Position numbers and translations under genes: made by a program. Source: Microscilla marina ATCC 23134 (lineage in GTDB: Bacteria > Bacteroidota > Bacteroidia > Cytophagales > Microscillaceae). From it: a stretch of 64,000 nucleotides of DNA. The DNA is taken from positions 298,421 to 362,420 of the forward strand of contig NZ_AAWS01000001.1 in NCBI RefSeq assembly GCF_000169175.1, given 5' to 3'. How positions within the stretch are numbered: the stretch's first letter is position 1; each line of letters starts with the position of its first letter. This document shows positions 43,808 through 52,900 of this stretch, piece after piece. The notes beneath the pieces were generated by a model. That model saw nothing but the letters and a program-made list of their open reading frames with translations. It ran no database searches and was not told where the DNA came from.

Positions 43808-44707
43808 ATGTTTCAAGTTGATGATAATACCCGCCTGGGTTGCTTTATTGGAGGGCTCATAGGCGACGCTGCTGGGGCTATATACGAAAACCGCCCTCCT
43901 CAACCAGGTCAACAGTTGTCTTTGACTGCGCAGCCTTGGCAAACCACTGATGATACTCAGCTTACCCTTGCTTCGCTAGAGGCCATAGTGAAGTACAAAG
44001 GTGTATATCCTGAAAAAATAGCGGCCAACTTTTTGGCTTGGTACCAACAAAAACGCCTGACTGGGTTGGGTGCTGCTACCTTGCAGGCTTTACGAGGACT
44101 ACAGGTAGGCGGACACTGGGCGTTGGTAGGGCGCAGTGGCGAGTTTGCGGCAGGCAATGGGGCTGCCATGCGCATGGCTCCCCTGGCTTTTGTACCTGGT
44201 ATGATCCAAAACCGCCTCCTTATAAAAGACGTGTGTAACATTACCCACAAAAACGATGAAGCATATACAGGGGCTTTGGCTATTGTCTTGGCTTTGCACT
44301 TTATTGCTTCTGGGCAATGGCACACTCCCCACGACTTGTACCAATACTTGCTCCCTCAATTGCCCGACACTAAGGTGCGTGATGCGCTCCAAGTGGCACA
44401 CCAATTCAACCATCTCGACATTGAACTCTTTGCCCGTCAATTTGGCAACTCGGGCTATGTAGCAGAAACAGTTCCTTTGGCCATTTTTGCGGCAAGCAAA
44501 GTAAAGAAGTTGGGTTTTGAGGCAATGCTCACTGCCATTATACGGGCAGGTGGCGACACTGACACCATTGGCTCTATAGCCGGACAGTTGGCAGGTACTT
44601 ACCTTGGGTTGGCGGGTTTGCCCCCACACCTATTAACCCAAGCCCGCCAATTGTCCGAGTTTGTTGCTTTTGAACAGTTGGCGGGGGGTAATGCCAAGTC
44701 TGGTTGA
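43808..44707 (+). CDS. ADP-ribosylglycohydrolase-family protein
   Basis: 299 residues. The family metal-site motifs are present: GCFIGGLIGDAAGA (about 11-24), TDDTQLTLAS (about 46-55) and GGDTDTIGSIAGQLAGT (about 247-263), plus NGAAMRMAPLAF. These enzymes remove ADP-ribose from protein side chains or hydrolyse related ADP-ribosyl conjugates (DraG type). The last 25 codons are repeated 175 bases downstream with a different ending, see the repeat entry at 44633-44911. Confidence 0.88.
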   Translation: MFQVDDNTRLGCFIGGLIGDAAGAIYENRPPQPGQQLSLTAQPWQTTDDTQLTLASLEAIVKYKGVYPEKIAANFLAWYQQKRLTGLGAATLQALRGLQVGGHWALVGRSGEFAAGNGAAMRMAPLAFVPGMIQNRLLIKDVCNITHKNDEAYTGALAIVLALHFIASGQWHTPHDLYQYLLPQLPDTKVRDALQVAHQFNHLDIELFARQFGNSGYVAETVPLAIFAASKVKKLGFEAMLTAIIRAGGDTDTIGSIAGQLAGTYLGLAGLPPHLLTQARQLSEFVAFEQLAGGNAKSG

Positions 44708-44911
44708 AAACCCATACAAACTTACTTGTAGTGGTCTTAAGGCTTTTGGCAAGACCAAGTTCTTCGCTATCGTTACCTGCTCTCTTGGTCAGCTGCGCTT
44801 AAGACCAAGAGGAGAGGATAAGCTTGATGATGGCTTTTAGATGTAGACATACAAAGAAGTTAACCCAAGCCCGCCAATTGCCTGAGTTTGTTGCTTTTGA
44901 ACAGTTGGCGG
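44633..44911 (+). repeat. 52-bp duplication of a gene end flanking a hairpin element
   Basis: 44633-44684 and 44860-44911 are 50 of 52 identical (TTAACCCAAGCCCGCCAATT start). Between them lies a nested hairpin: TGGTCTTAAG/CTTAAGACCA (44732-44741 with 44798-44807) enclosing GACCAAG/CTTGGTC (44753-44759 with 44784-44790). The second copy continues in frame to VGESD and a TAG that overlaps the stop of the convergent PepSY gene. Confidence 0.8.
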
Positions 44912-44924
44912 TAGGGGAGAGTGA

Positions 44925-45491
44925 TTAGAGCAAAAACAAAAATATCAACGGGAAAATAATACCTGCAATGGCAAGCAAATAACCCCTTTTGCGAAAGCTC
45001 TTTTTGCCACGGGTAATAAACATCCCGGTAATGGCAATGGTGAGCATAGCAATGCCAAAAATATCGGAATACCACACCCAGTTTTTGTTCAAGGTTTGGT
45101 GCAGTTTGGTCATTTCGGCAAGCACTACCTTTTTCTTAAACATATTCAATTGCCCTTTGCCTGTTTGCAGGTCTATTTTTGCCCGCCCCTTCTCATACCT
45201 TATTTCTAATTCTTTTTGCTTATCGCGAATGCGAAAACGCTCGTACTGGTCTGCCATTTTGTATTGCACCGAAATCTGTTTTACCAGTTTTTCGTCAATG
45301 TCTTGGGGGTTGGCAGGCAAACTCACCTGCATGGGTATTTCCTGATAAGTATAGCGGTAGGGGCTCCACTGATTGCGGTGGTTGAGGGCAATGCCCGAAA
45401 TAGAAAATGAGATAATTAGCCCCACATAAAAATACCCCAGGTCGCGGTGTAAGCCTCTAAAAGTAATGCCTTTTTTCTTTTGTGTACTCAT
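44925..45491 (-). CDS. PepSY-type membrane protein
   Basis: 188 residues. N-terminal helix in LGYFYVGLIISFSISGIALNHR, a periplasmic region (about 50-130), then two to three helices at the C-terminus (IFGIAMLTIAITGMFI and the last 20 residues). TKLHQTLNKNWVWYSDIFGIAML is characteristic of PepSY-associated TM proteins, often linked to iron or copper reductases or to siderophore uptake. No such genes lie adjacent. It is the last gene of a minus-strand run from 48786. Confidence 0.8.
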   Translation of the reverse strand: MSTQKKKGITFRGLHRDLGYFYVGLIISFSISGIALNHRNQWSPYRYTYQEIPMQVSLPANPQDIDEKLVKQISVQYKMADQYERFRIRDKQKELEIRYEKGRAKIDLQTGKGQLNMFKKKVVLAEMTKLHQTLNKNWVWYSDIFGIAMLTIAITGMFITRGKKSFRKRGYLLAIAGIIFPLIFLFLL

Positions 45492-45580
45492 TGCTTGTAT
45501 TTATTCTAAATAATGCCGCGCAATAAAGTAGAATTTCAGAGGTTTTTCAAGGAACAGGGTGGTTTTTAAAGCCATGCTTG

Positions 45581-46246
45581 TTACACCGCAGGGTAGTTCC
45601 ATTGGGCAACATACACTTTATACATTCTTAAGGCATCATAAAAACGTTGATGGTCTTTGGCTGACAAGTTATACGCAAAGCTTTTTTCGTTGCGGTTGGT
45701 TTTCACGTTGAGGGTGTATTTGTCGTAAAAAGGGTTGAAACCTAAAGAAACCTGATCAATCTCTTTTAGGTAAAAGCGGTGATGCTCTACAGTTTCGGGA
45801 CTTACTGATCGAATGATCAGTTCATGTGCACGAAGTTCAAGTAGGTTACTCTCTCTAGCAAAATTGGACAGAAATAATAAAGCCATTGATAAACCTGAAA
45901 GTATTAGCCATTTAAAAATGAAACTGACAATAAAAACTATCAGTATAAGCGTCCAAAGGCTCCTACATTTTGCAAGAAATCGAATAAACAGACTTCTTTT
46001 TTCATAAAATCGACTGGTAGTTTGGTGGTGTGCCAACACTGCTTTGCCTGTATGGGTGGTAGGTGGAGTTCCATCTGTTTGTGTGCCTACCTTGAGGGAG
46101 AGTTTAGACCAGTTGTACTGCTGTTGTTGTGCATCAATCAAGTACTTCTCGTAGTCTTGCCAAAACGAATCTTCTCCTTCAGGCGAAAACTCATGCCATA
46201 ACTTATGGGCTTTTTCTTCTAAATTAAGATCACTTATCATAGTCAT
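45581..46246 (-). CDS. Membrane protein of unknown function
   Basis: 221 residues. Soluble N-terminal part (about 1-85), two close membrane helices (about 95-128, LWTLILIVFIVSFIFKWLILS), then a C-terminal domain with YLKEIDQVSLGFNPFYDKYTLNVKT...KDHQRFYDALRMYK, resembling the PH-like tail of YcxB-type proteins. The resemblance is weak. 40 bases after the DUF4132-type gene, so probably the same transcript. Confidence 0.65.
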   Translation of the reverse strand: MTMISDLNLEEKAHKLWHEFSPEGEDSFWQDYEKYLIDAQQQQYNWSKLSLKVGTQTDGTPPTTHTGKAVLAHHQTTSRFYEKRSLFIRFLAKCRSLWTLILIVFIVSFIFKWLILSGLSMALLFLSNFARESNLLELRAHELIIRSVSPETVEHHRFYLKEIDQVSLGFNPFYDKYTLNVKTNRNEKSFAYNLSAKDHQRFYDALRMYKVYVAQWNYPAV

Positions 46247-46286
46247 AGAAACGCACGCCTCACCAAGGAGGTTTCTTACATCAAGG

Positions 46287-48155
46287 CTACAGCTGGCTCA
46301 AAATTAGTTCATCCTCTATATTGGTATCATCGGCAAGTAAAAAAGCTTTGCTCAAAATCAGGCTCAGGATAGAGTCGCCCTCAAAGGGCAAAAATATTTT
46401 ACTACCTTTGGCTTCAGCCGCCCTATTAGGTACAATACACAAGTACTGGTCGTTGGGCTTCATCAAAATATTAGCACTTCCGATGTTTATTTTATAAGTA
46501 CGCAACTTCCCTTGTACCACCAAAAAATTGCCTTCAAACGAACAACAGTCGGCTATTTTCAAGCGTGGAATCACCCGTTCCAGTATCTCGCGGCGGTTTT
46601 GCGCCGATACTGTTTCCGACTTGTCGCCATACGAATACTCAAACCAATAGTCTTTATAATCTTCGGTACCATCCCAGTTGGGGTCGCTGCCAATGCTACA
46701 CACCGCAATAAACAGGTCTATGTCGCGCATCGTTTCCGAAAAAACCAATTTGGGGACTTCATCTACTGCATACTCCAGGTCGGTAGTAGGGTTGGTAAAC
46801 AAAGTACGCTGCGTAGTGGCATACTCGTAACTATCGCCTCCAAAAGACACATCCAGGGTTACTTCAAGGTCATAAGCAGGCAATTGTATCGTGGGCGAAT
46901 CCAACATATACCCATACGCTCCTTTGTATTGCCAGTCGCGTTGTTGGGTAAGCGCCCAAAGTTTGTTTTGTTGTAAAATATGCGCTGAGAAACGGTTGGA
47001 ATACACGCTGGTAATTCGTTCGGCTTCGGTGACTAAATACACCTCACGAAAAGCCTGTTTGAAGGGTTGCTTAAGTTCCTGGTCAAACATATAGTCGCGC
47101 CAGGCAAGCACTTCTTCCAGCGGGGCATTCACCGGATGCCATAGGCTTACTTCGGCATTATGGGGCACTTTTACTGGTTTATTTTCTACGTCTACCAATG
47201 CTCCATCTTTGCCTATAGCACTTTGGCGGTCACCCTCTGGTGTGTCAAACTGCCAAATGGTTTTGTGCACTATATAAGTTCCCAAAGGGTGCGCCCATAA
47301 ATACTCCAGCCAATGGTCATAGTCCCATACCCGTTGGTGTCGCCAAGCGTTCTCCAGGCGGTGGCGTTGACTTTGCAAAGTTTTCTTGATGTCTTTAGCC
47401 GTTTCTTTAAAAGCTTTTAACTCCAGTTCATACGTTCGCTTTACTTCTGCAGGTACGCTTTTTTGTACCTTACCATCAGGTTTTACCCATTCTATCAGGG
47501 TTTTGTGGGCACTTTCCAGGTAGAGCTGGGCGGTATAATCGCCAAAAGCCTGTTCAAGGGTGCCATCCTTTATTCCAAACTCTGGCATCAACTGATCCAG
47601 TACGTCGTCTTCGGTCACTTTTATTTCAGCGCTCAACTGCTGTATACCTTTGTTCAATGCTTTGACAAATACCGGGTATTGGCTCTTATTTTTGAGCATA
47701 ATGAGTTCCTGCATGGCCTCTTTGGTATTGATGGCCACTAGCGCGTTGATGCCTGCATTGCCTACCGATGCTGAGGCAGCTCCTTTGCCTCTTACTTTGG
47801 TATAAGCCCGGCTCACTACTTTGCCTATGGCAGCATATACTTTAGGGTTGGGTACCAAAGACCCCGCCCACAACAAGCCTTTGAGCATTTTTGATTTTAA
47901 ACCACTAAACCACGATTTATCATTATTTACTTCCAGTACAATCATCTCCATGATTGTACCAAAGCGTTCATTATCAATGGCTTCTACAAAAGGGTTGATA
48001 CTGTTTAGCCAGGTTTTGGTAGGTTTAGAGGTGCCCGCAAAATTGGTGAAATATCTAAATAGCTCATTCCAGGCTTTTTTCTCTTCTTCGGTGCCTAGTG
48101 CAGCTTCGTCAGCAGTAAAGTTCATTGAGTTGGGGTTAATGGTATAGTTAAACAT
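46287..48155 (-). CDS. DUF4132-type (MolR-related) protein
   Basis: 622 residues, no signal peptide. The central part (about 280-460) has the DUF4132 pattern: YLWAHPLGTYIVHKTIW, then SLWHPVNAPLEEVLAW, ELKQPFKQAFREVYLVT and YSNRFSAHILQQNKLWAL. The C-terminus (about 555-622) contains IGSANILMKPNDQYLCIVP and FLPFEGDSILSLILSKAFLLADD, a conserved domain that ends many DUF4132 proteins. MolR-like proteins often occur with MoxR/YehL ATPases, and one lies 3.3 kb away. Shorter than MolR (about 1250). Biochemical role unknown. Confidence 0.8.
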   Translation of the reverse strand: MFNYTINPNSMNFTADEAALGTEEEKKAWNELFRYFTNFAGTSKPTKTWLNSINPFVEAIDNERFGTIMEMIVLEVNNDKSWFSGLKSKMLKGLLWAGSLVPNPKVYAAIGKVVSRAYTKVRGKGAASASVGNAGINALVAINTKEAMQELIMLKNKSQYPVFVKALNKGIQQLSAEIKVTEDDVLDQLMPEFGIKDGTLEQAFGDYTAQLYLESAHKTLIEWVKPDGKVQKSVPAEVKRTYELELKAFKETAKDIKKTLQSQRHRLENAWRHQRVWDYDHWLEYLWAHPLGTYIVHKTIWQFDTPEGDRQSAIGKDGALVDVENKPVKVPHNAEVSLWHPVNAPLEEVLAWRDYMFDQELKQPFKQAFREVYLVTEAERITSVYSNRFSAHILQQNKLWALTQQRDWQYKGAYGYMLDSPTIQLPAYDLEVTLDVSFGGDSYEYATTQRTLFTNPTTDLEYAVDEVPKLVFSETMRDIDLFIAVCSIGSDPNWDGTEDYKDYWFEYSYGDKSETVSAQNRREILERVIPRLKIADCCSFEGNFLVVQGKLRTYKINIGSANILMKPNDQYLCIVPNRAAEAKGSKIFLPFEGDSILSLILSKAFLLADDTNIEDELILSQL

Positions 48156-48188
48156 GGGTCAAGCAATGCAGTAACAATCAAAGCATTG

Positions 48189-48388
48189 CTTAGGAATGGT
48201 GTAAAAATAAATTTCTATAGCTTAATAAAATATTTTGTTGCTAGACGAGGCACGGCAATATCCAGTGGATGTTGAGCGAGCTTGCGGGATGGTCGGCTAA
48301 TAGCATCGCTATTCGGCTATTTTTTAACAAAGTATAGCCTCAAAAGATGAGGTTAAGAATGTAAATTTATTTTGGTACCATTCCTTAG
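48189..48388 (+). mobile_element. MITE-like element, copy A3 (best terminal repeats)
   Basis: 200 bases. The left end TTAGGAATGGTGTAAAAATA and the complement of the right end TAAGGAATGGTACCAAAATA form the clearest terminal repeat of the family (about 26 bases, few mismatches), each going on into AATTT. The interior contains GACGAGGC, a GGTCGGCTAATAGC...GCTATTCGGC hairpin and AACAAAGTAT. Its right end supplies the TAA stop of the gene at 48385-48786. Confidence 0.75.
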
Positions 48389-48786
48389 CCTCCCACCAAC
48401 TGAGTCATTTTCAAAAAACTTGCTACAGTATCTTGGCTAAACAATACTTCTTGCTCAAGGCTTTCTGCCTGGCTGTTGTCTATCAACACTATCAATTGAT
48501 TGGTTTTGAAAGCTTCCCAAGCCCGGTAGGTTTCTTTTTCGGGGTCGGCCAATTCACGCTTAAAAGCATAAGTTTGCGAAGCATTTTTGTTAAGCACAGC
48601 CTCCACCTCGTGTTGGGTACCTTCTGCTTTGCTTTCAACTTCTATAGCTGCATTGTGCGTTGCCACCGAATGAGCCACCTTATATTGAATAAGCTCGGCA
48701 ATGGTCATTTGTTCTTTGTCTACCTCTAAGGCAATTTTGTTCAATATTTTGCCTACAAAAGTTTCTTCCTGTACAGTGATTTTCAT
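48385..48786 (-). CDS. Conserved small protein beside DUF4132, unknown function
   Basis: 133 residues from the ATG at 48786 (MKITVQEETFVGKIL). The frame is open to 48852, but the extra 22 basic residues look non-coding. Mixed alpha-beta: MTIAELIQYKVAHSV, then a charged helix, ELADPEKETYRAWEAFKTNQLIVLIDNSQ and a last helix. No catalytic motif recognised. Same strand as the DUF4132 gene, with a MITE-like element between. Its stop codon lies inside that element, so the natural C-terminus may differ. Confidence 0.7.
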   Translation of the reverse strand: MKITVQEETFVGKILNKIALEVDKEQMTIAELIQYKVAHSVATHNAAIEVESKAEGTQHEVEAVLNKNASQTYAFKRELADPEKETYRAWEAFKTNQLIVLIDNSQAESLEQEVLFSQDTVASFLKMTQLVGG

Positions 48787-49066
48787 GGGACGTCTGCTAT
48801 TTTTATTGAGCAATTTATCATTTTTTTGGCACAAGCGCAAACGGTTGCTCATGGGGGCATAATATTACATACCAAGCATTTGTTCTATTCTTCAACAAGA
48901 AAAACGGCTTTTTTGTTTTTCCAACCAATTGACCATCAATGCATTAAAAAAACACCCTTTTTTATTACAAAAAAATAAGAAAAAAGGGGGATAGATTTAC
49001 TCCATAAGATGTACTTAGGGCAAAAGTTGCTTATAAACATTACATGATAACAAGGTATAGAAAATT

Positions 49067-49282
49067 ATGACAATGATTCAAAACCAACCCTCAGGCAATT
49101 CTACCTCTTTTGTAGGAAAAATAAACGAATTGGAAAAGCTACTTTTCACCAATCCATCTACTCCCAGCGGAGACGCTCAAGTGGTTTCTTTTCAGAAAAA
49201 AAAAGCCATCAAAAAAATTAAAACTGTTTTTCGTCAATTAGACCAAGACATTGCCACCACTACAAGACAGTTGAATGGCTAA
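49067..49282 (+). CDS. Small hypothetical protein with own terminator
   Basis: 71 residues, ATG at 49067 (or the second ATG two codons later). N-terminus Ser/Asn-rich, C-terminal half a charged helix (FQKKKAIKKIKTVFRQLDQDIATTTRQLNG). No family recognised. A strong terminator 38 bases after the stop supports a real transcript. It is divergent from the DUF4132 run. Confidence 0.6.
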   Translation: MTMIQNQPSGNSTSFVGKINELEKLLFTNPSTPSGDAQVVSFQKKKAIKKIKTVFRQLDQDIATTTRQLNG

Positions 49283-49320
49283 AAACATATATAATAGTTC
49301 GGGCAGTTACTTTTAACTGC

Positions 49321-49355
49321 AAAAAAACCTTTGCTCTTTGGGCAAAGGTTTTTTT
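49321..49355 (+). terminator. Strong terminator of the small gene
   Basis: 14-bp stem AAAAAAACCTTTGC/GCAAAGGTTTTTTT with a 7-base loop; the T-tract continues. Confidence 0.9.
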
Positions 49356-49989
49356 ATTTATATTAGAGCTTGTTTAATCAATAGTCCACAGCACCCACAG
49401 GGGCAAGCTTTAAGCGACAAGTCGCAAGTCCTTAGATACCGATATACATCGGTATCTAAGCTCGACTTTAGCCATTTATGATATTAGCTAAATTACTTCA
49501 GATGCCTCTAAATAATAATACGAACATTTTCTTACAGTCGTCTTTTTTACACGACTGTAAGAAATTAAATACAAAGGTATTGGTAATAAAACGCCTCAAG
49601 TATTAACGATGGTTGCGTCAGCTGGACTCAGCCTTATTTTGTTGGCGTTAAGAAATTTATGTAATGAAGCCGTTAAAACAGATCACCGACCGAGGTTACG
49701 AGGGAGTGTTTGAGCTGTTTCGGCGTAATGAAACAAATTTTAGCAACAACAAAATACAGCTGCGGGGTTTTTGGTTACTTTTTGACCTGGAGCAAAAAGT
49801 AACGGCTCTCAGATAATCGGGTCATTGATTTTAATTTAGGCGATTGCGGAGTAATTTTAAATGGCTAAAGTCGAGCTAAGGACTTATAGCTAATTACTTG
49901 CTGCTACTTATCAGTAAATACTTTCACTTAAAATCACTGCGGAGTATTGGTTTAATAGTTCGTAGTTAAAAAAGCGTAATCAAAAACGA
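49356..49989. other. Long leader region before the WD40-caspase gene
   Basis: Contains, in order: a partial copy of repeat C on the minus strand (49404-49466, with the TACCGATATACATCGGTA palindrome), an 11-bp perfect hairpin CTTACAGTCGT/ACGACTGTAAG (49531-49561), a hairpin GTTACTTTTTG/CAAAAAGTAAC (about 49773-49803), and a 20-base inverted piece of repeat B (49929-49948, AAAATCACTGCGGAGTATT). No gene recognised. Confidence 0.6.
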
Positions 49990-52900
49990 ATGAAAATACT
50001 TCCAATCACCTTGTTTTGCCTGTTGGTAAACTTTATGGCTATAGCCCAAAGCAATTTTATGATCAATCAGGGGCATACCGACGACCTGACTGCAGCCGAT
50101 GTGTCAACAAATGGCGAGTGGCTTGTAACAGCGTCTAAAGACCAAACTGTAAAGCTTTGGAATTACCCTCAAAAAAAACTTCATCGAGTGTTTGCCCTAT
50201 TTGGTGTTACACTGATCAAATCGATAGCCATCAGTCCAAAAGGCCAATACATTGCGGCAAGCTTTGGCAATAATCAAGTGAAGGTATGGGAACGAAAAAC
50301 TGGCAAACTGCTATTCAAACTCAACCATAAATCATCTGTCATAAATCATATTGACTTTAGTGCCGATGGACAAACACTTGCCGGAGGTTTGTCTACGGGT
50401 GGCATAGTAAGGTGGCACCTGCAAAACGGGCAACAGCAACCCTTGCTAAGGGGGCACTTAAGGGGGGTAATCAAGCTTTTGTATAACAAAGATGGAAGCA
50501 AGCTCATAAGTGTAGACGACCAAGGTAGTATTTTTATCTGGAACCTGCGCCTCAACAAAGTAGAGCAAAAGCTCAATGTAGGCAAAGAAGCCATTTCTAA
50601 TATTGCCTTAAGCGCCAACGGCAACACCTTGGTAGCCTTGCGCAGCAAGTGGATAGCCAAACAAGGCATTGATATATGGAACCTCAAAACCGGACGCCTG
50701 GTGGCAAGCCAACCTTTGGGTAGGCAAACCTTTACGAATGCCCTGGCGGTTGATCCAAAAAATAATACCATTGCCATAGCCAACGACAGGGGTAAAATAT
50801 TACTTTGGCAGCTTCAGAATAACCAAATCACTCAAGGCAATACTTATGATATAAAATACGCCGCCACAGTATTGCTGTATGTACCCCGTCAATCTGCCCT
50901 GGTGGTGGGCATGCGGTGGGGTTTGCTCAATATCATCGACTCAAATAATGGCAAATCGTTGTTCAAACGAGGAACGAGCCGCAGCAAGATGAAGCAGGTG
51001 GCTTTTGCCAAGGGCAAAGTATTGATCAATCGGGAGGGGCAACCTGCTTTGGTATGGAACGGGAAAAAGTTTATTACCCTCGAAAAATCAACTGGTTGTA
51101 CTGTATTGATGAGCCGCGACGCCAAAACCTCGGTGGGAGGGGGCTATGCACAACGTTATGTGGCTTGGGATAATATGACTGGGGCAATACAACGGAAAAA
51201 CAAGGGGCGCTCTTATCGGGGACATAAAAAAATAAGTGTATCGCCCAAAGGAACTTATTATGCCCTGTCGAGAAACAGCCGCCGGATATACATATACAAA
51301 ACAGCTGACATTGATGCTAAAGAACCCTTTAGGGTAATAAACAGTAAAAAGGCTGGCAAAATTTTTACTTTTAGCCCCAACGAAAAACACCTGGCATTGA
51401 GCGGAAGCAGTGCTGCGGTAGAAATATGGGACATCGAAAGCAATCAACGCCTTCAGGAACTCAAAGGGCATTATTGGGGTACTACCCAAACAGCTTACGA
51501 CAAAGCAGGAAAATATTTGCTAAGTGGCGATAAGAATTCTGGAGTAGTTGTGTGGAACCTTGCCACGGGTAAGTACCTAAAAGCACTCAAAGGGCACCAG
51601 AGTGGCATTACCCACCTTTCGTTTAGCAAAAGCGACCGCTACATTCTTTCGGGCGACGAAGGGGGTGAACTGAGGTTTTGGGATGGGCGTACTTATAAAT
51701 TTATCAAAACTTTTAATGGACATCAGTCGGCCATTGTAGCGGCTGACTTTACCGATGATGACACCAAGATTATAAGTGCCGACAAAAACGGGGAAGTGAT
51801 TATCTGGGATGTAGAAACAGGGTTGAAGCTATTGAGTTTGTGGACGCTCAATAAGGGAAAAGACTATGTAGTGTTTACCCCTGATGGTAGGTACGACGGC
51901 ACCCCACAAGGGATCAAAGAAGCCTACAGGGTAAGCAACGACTCGGTGTTTAGGTTGGAGCCCAACCATCCCAAACACGAAAAAGGATTGTTGGAAACTA
52001 CGCTAAAGAGTAAGTCTTCGGAAAATGTAGTGAACACCCAAAGTTTTGCTTACTACAACATTGTATTGACAAACCCTGACGAGCCCAACGCAAAGATAGC
52101 ACGCGAAACCGTTATCAATTACAACCAGGAAAGTCTGGTGCTCAAAGGACGTTTGCAAAACATTGACAACCAACAGGTAATCAAGGTAAAAGTAGACGGA
52201 CGTCGGGCTACTTTTAATCGGAGCGACCTTACTTTTTCGTCACGAAGAATTTCGTTTTTAGAGTCACCCACCAAGGCGGTCCCTATAGAAGTGTTTACCA
52301 AAGACGGCAATGTTACCTCAAGGCTTTTGCGTATCTCTGCTACTTTAAATAACCTGAGCCAAAAGCCTGCCCTGGTAGTAACCCAGGGGCACCGCCTGGA
52401 GATTGTATCGATTGACTTTCACCCTAGAGGTAAATACTACGCTACGGCAAGCAAAGATCTGTCAGTAAAAATATGGGATCGCTCACTGGGGCAAGAGTTT
52501 CGCACCCTGCATGGGCACCGCGAGTTAATCACAAAAGTGGTCTTTAGCCCCAATGGTCAATACCTGGCGAGCATGGATCGCAACGAAGTGATTTTATGGA
52601 AGCACCCCACCGGGCAAATCATACGCCGAATAAAAACCCATGAAGGCAATATTTTATTTACTTCCGATAGTAAACGCTTGTTGGTTCAGGCGGTTACTCC
52701 AGCGTCGGGGTTTTCGGGCAACCTGGTAGCGGTCGATACCCGCAACGGCGAACGCGTCAAAGAGTACCATACCCTTGACTTGGGCAATGCTTCATCGCTG
52801 CACCCCAACAATAAATGGCTGTTTAGCAAAGGAAAACGCCTTCATTTGCCCACAGAAAAAGACCATGGGTATTTTGAAAACGAAGGTGCTAAAATGTATG

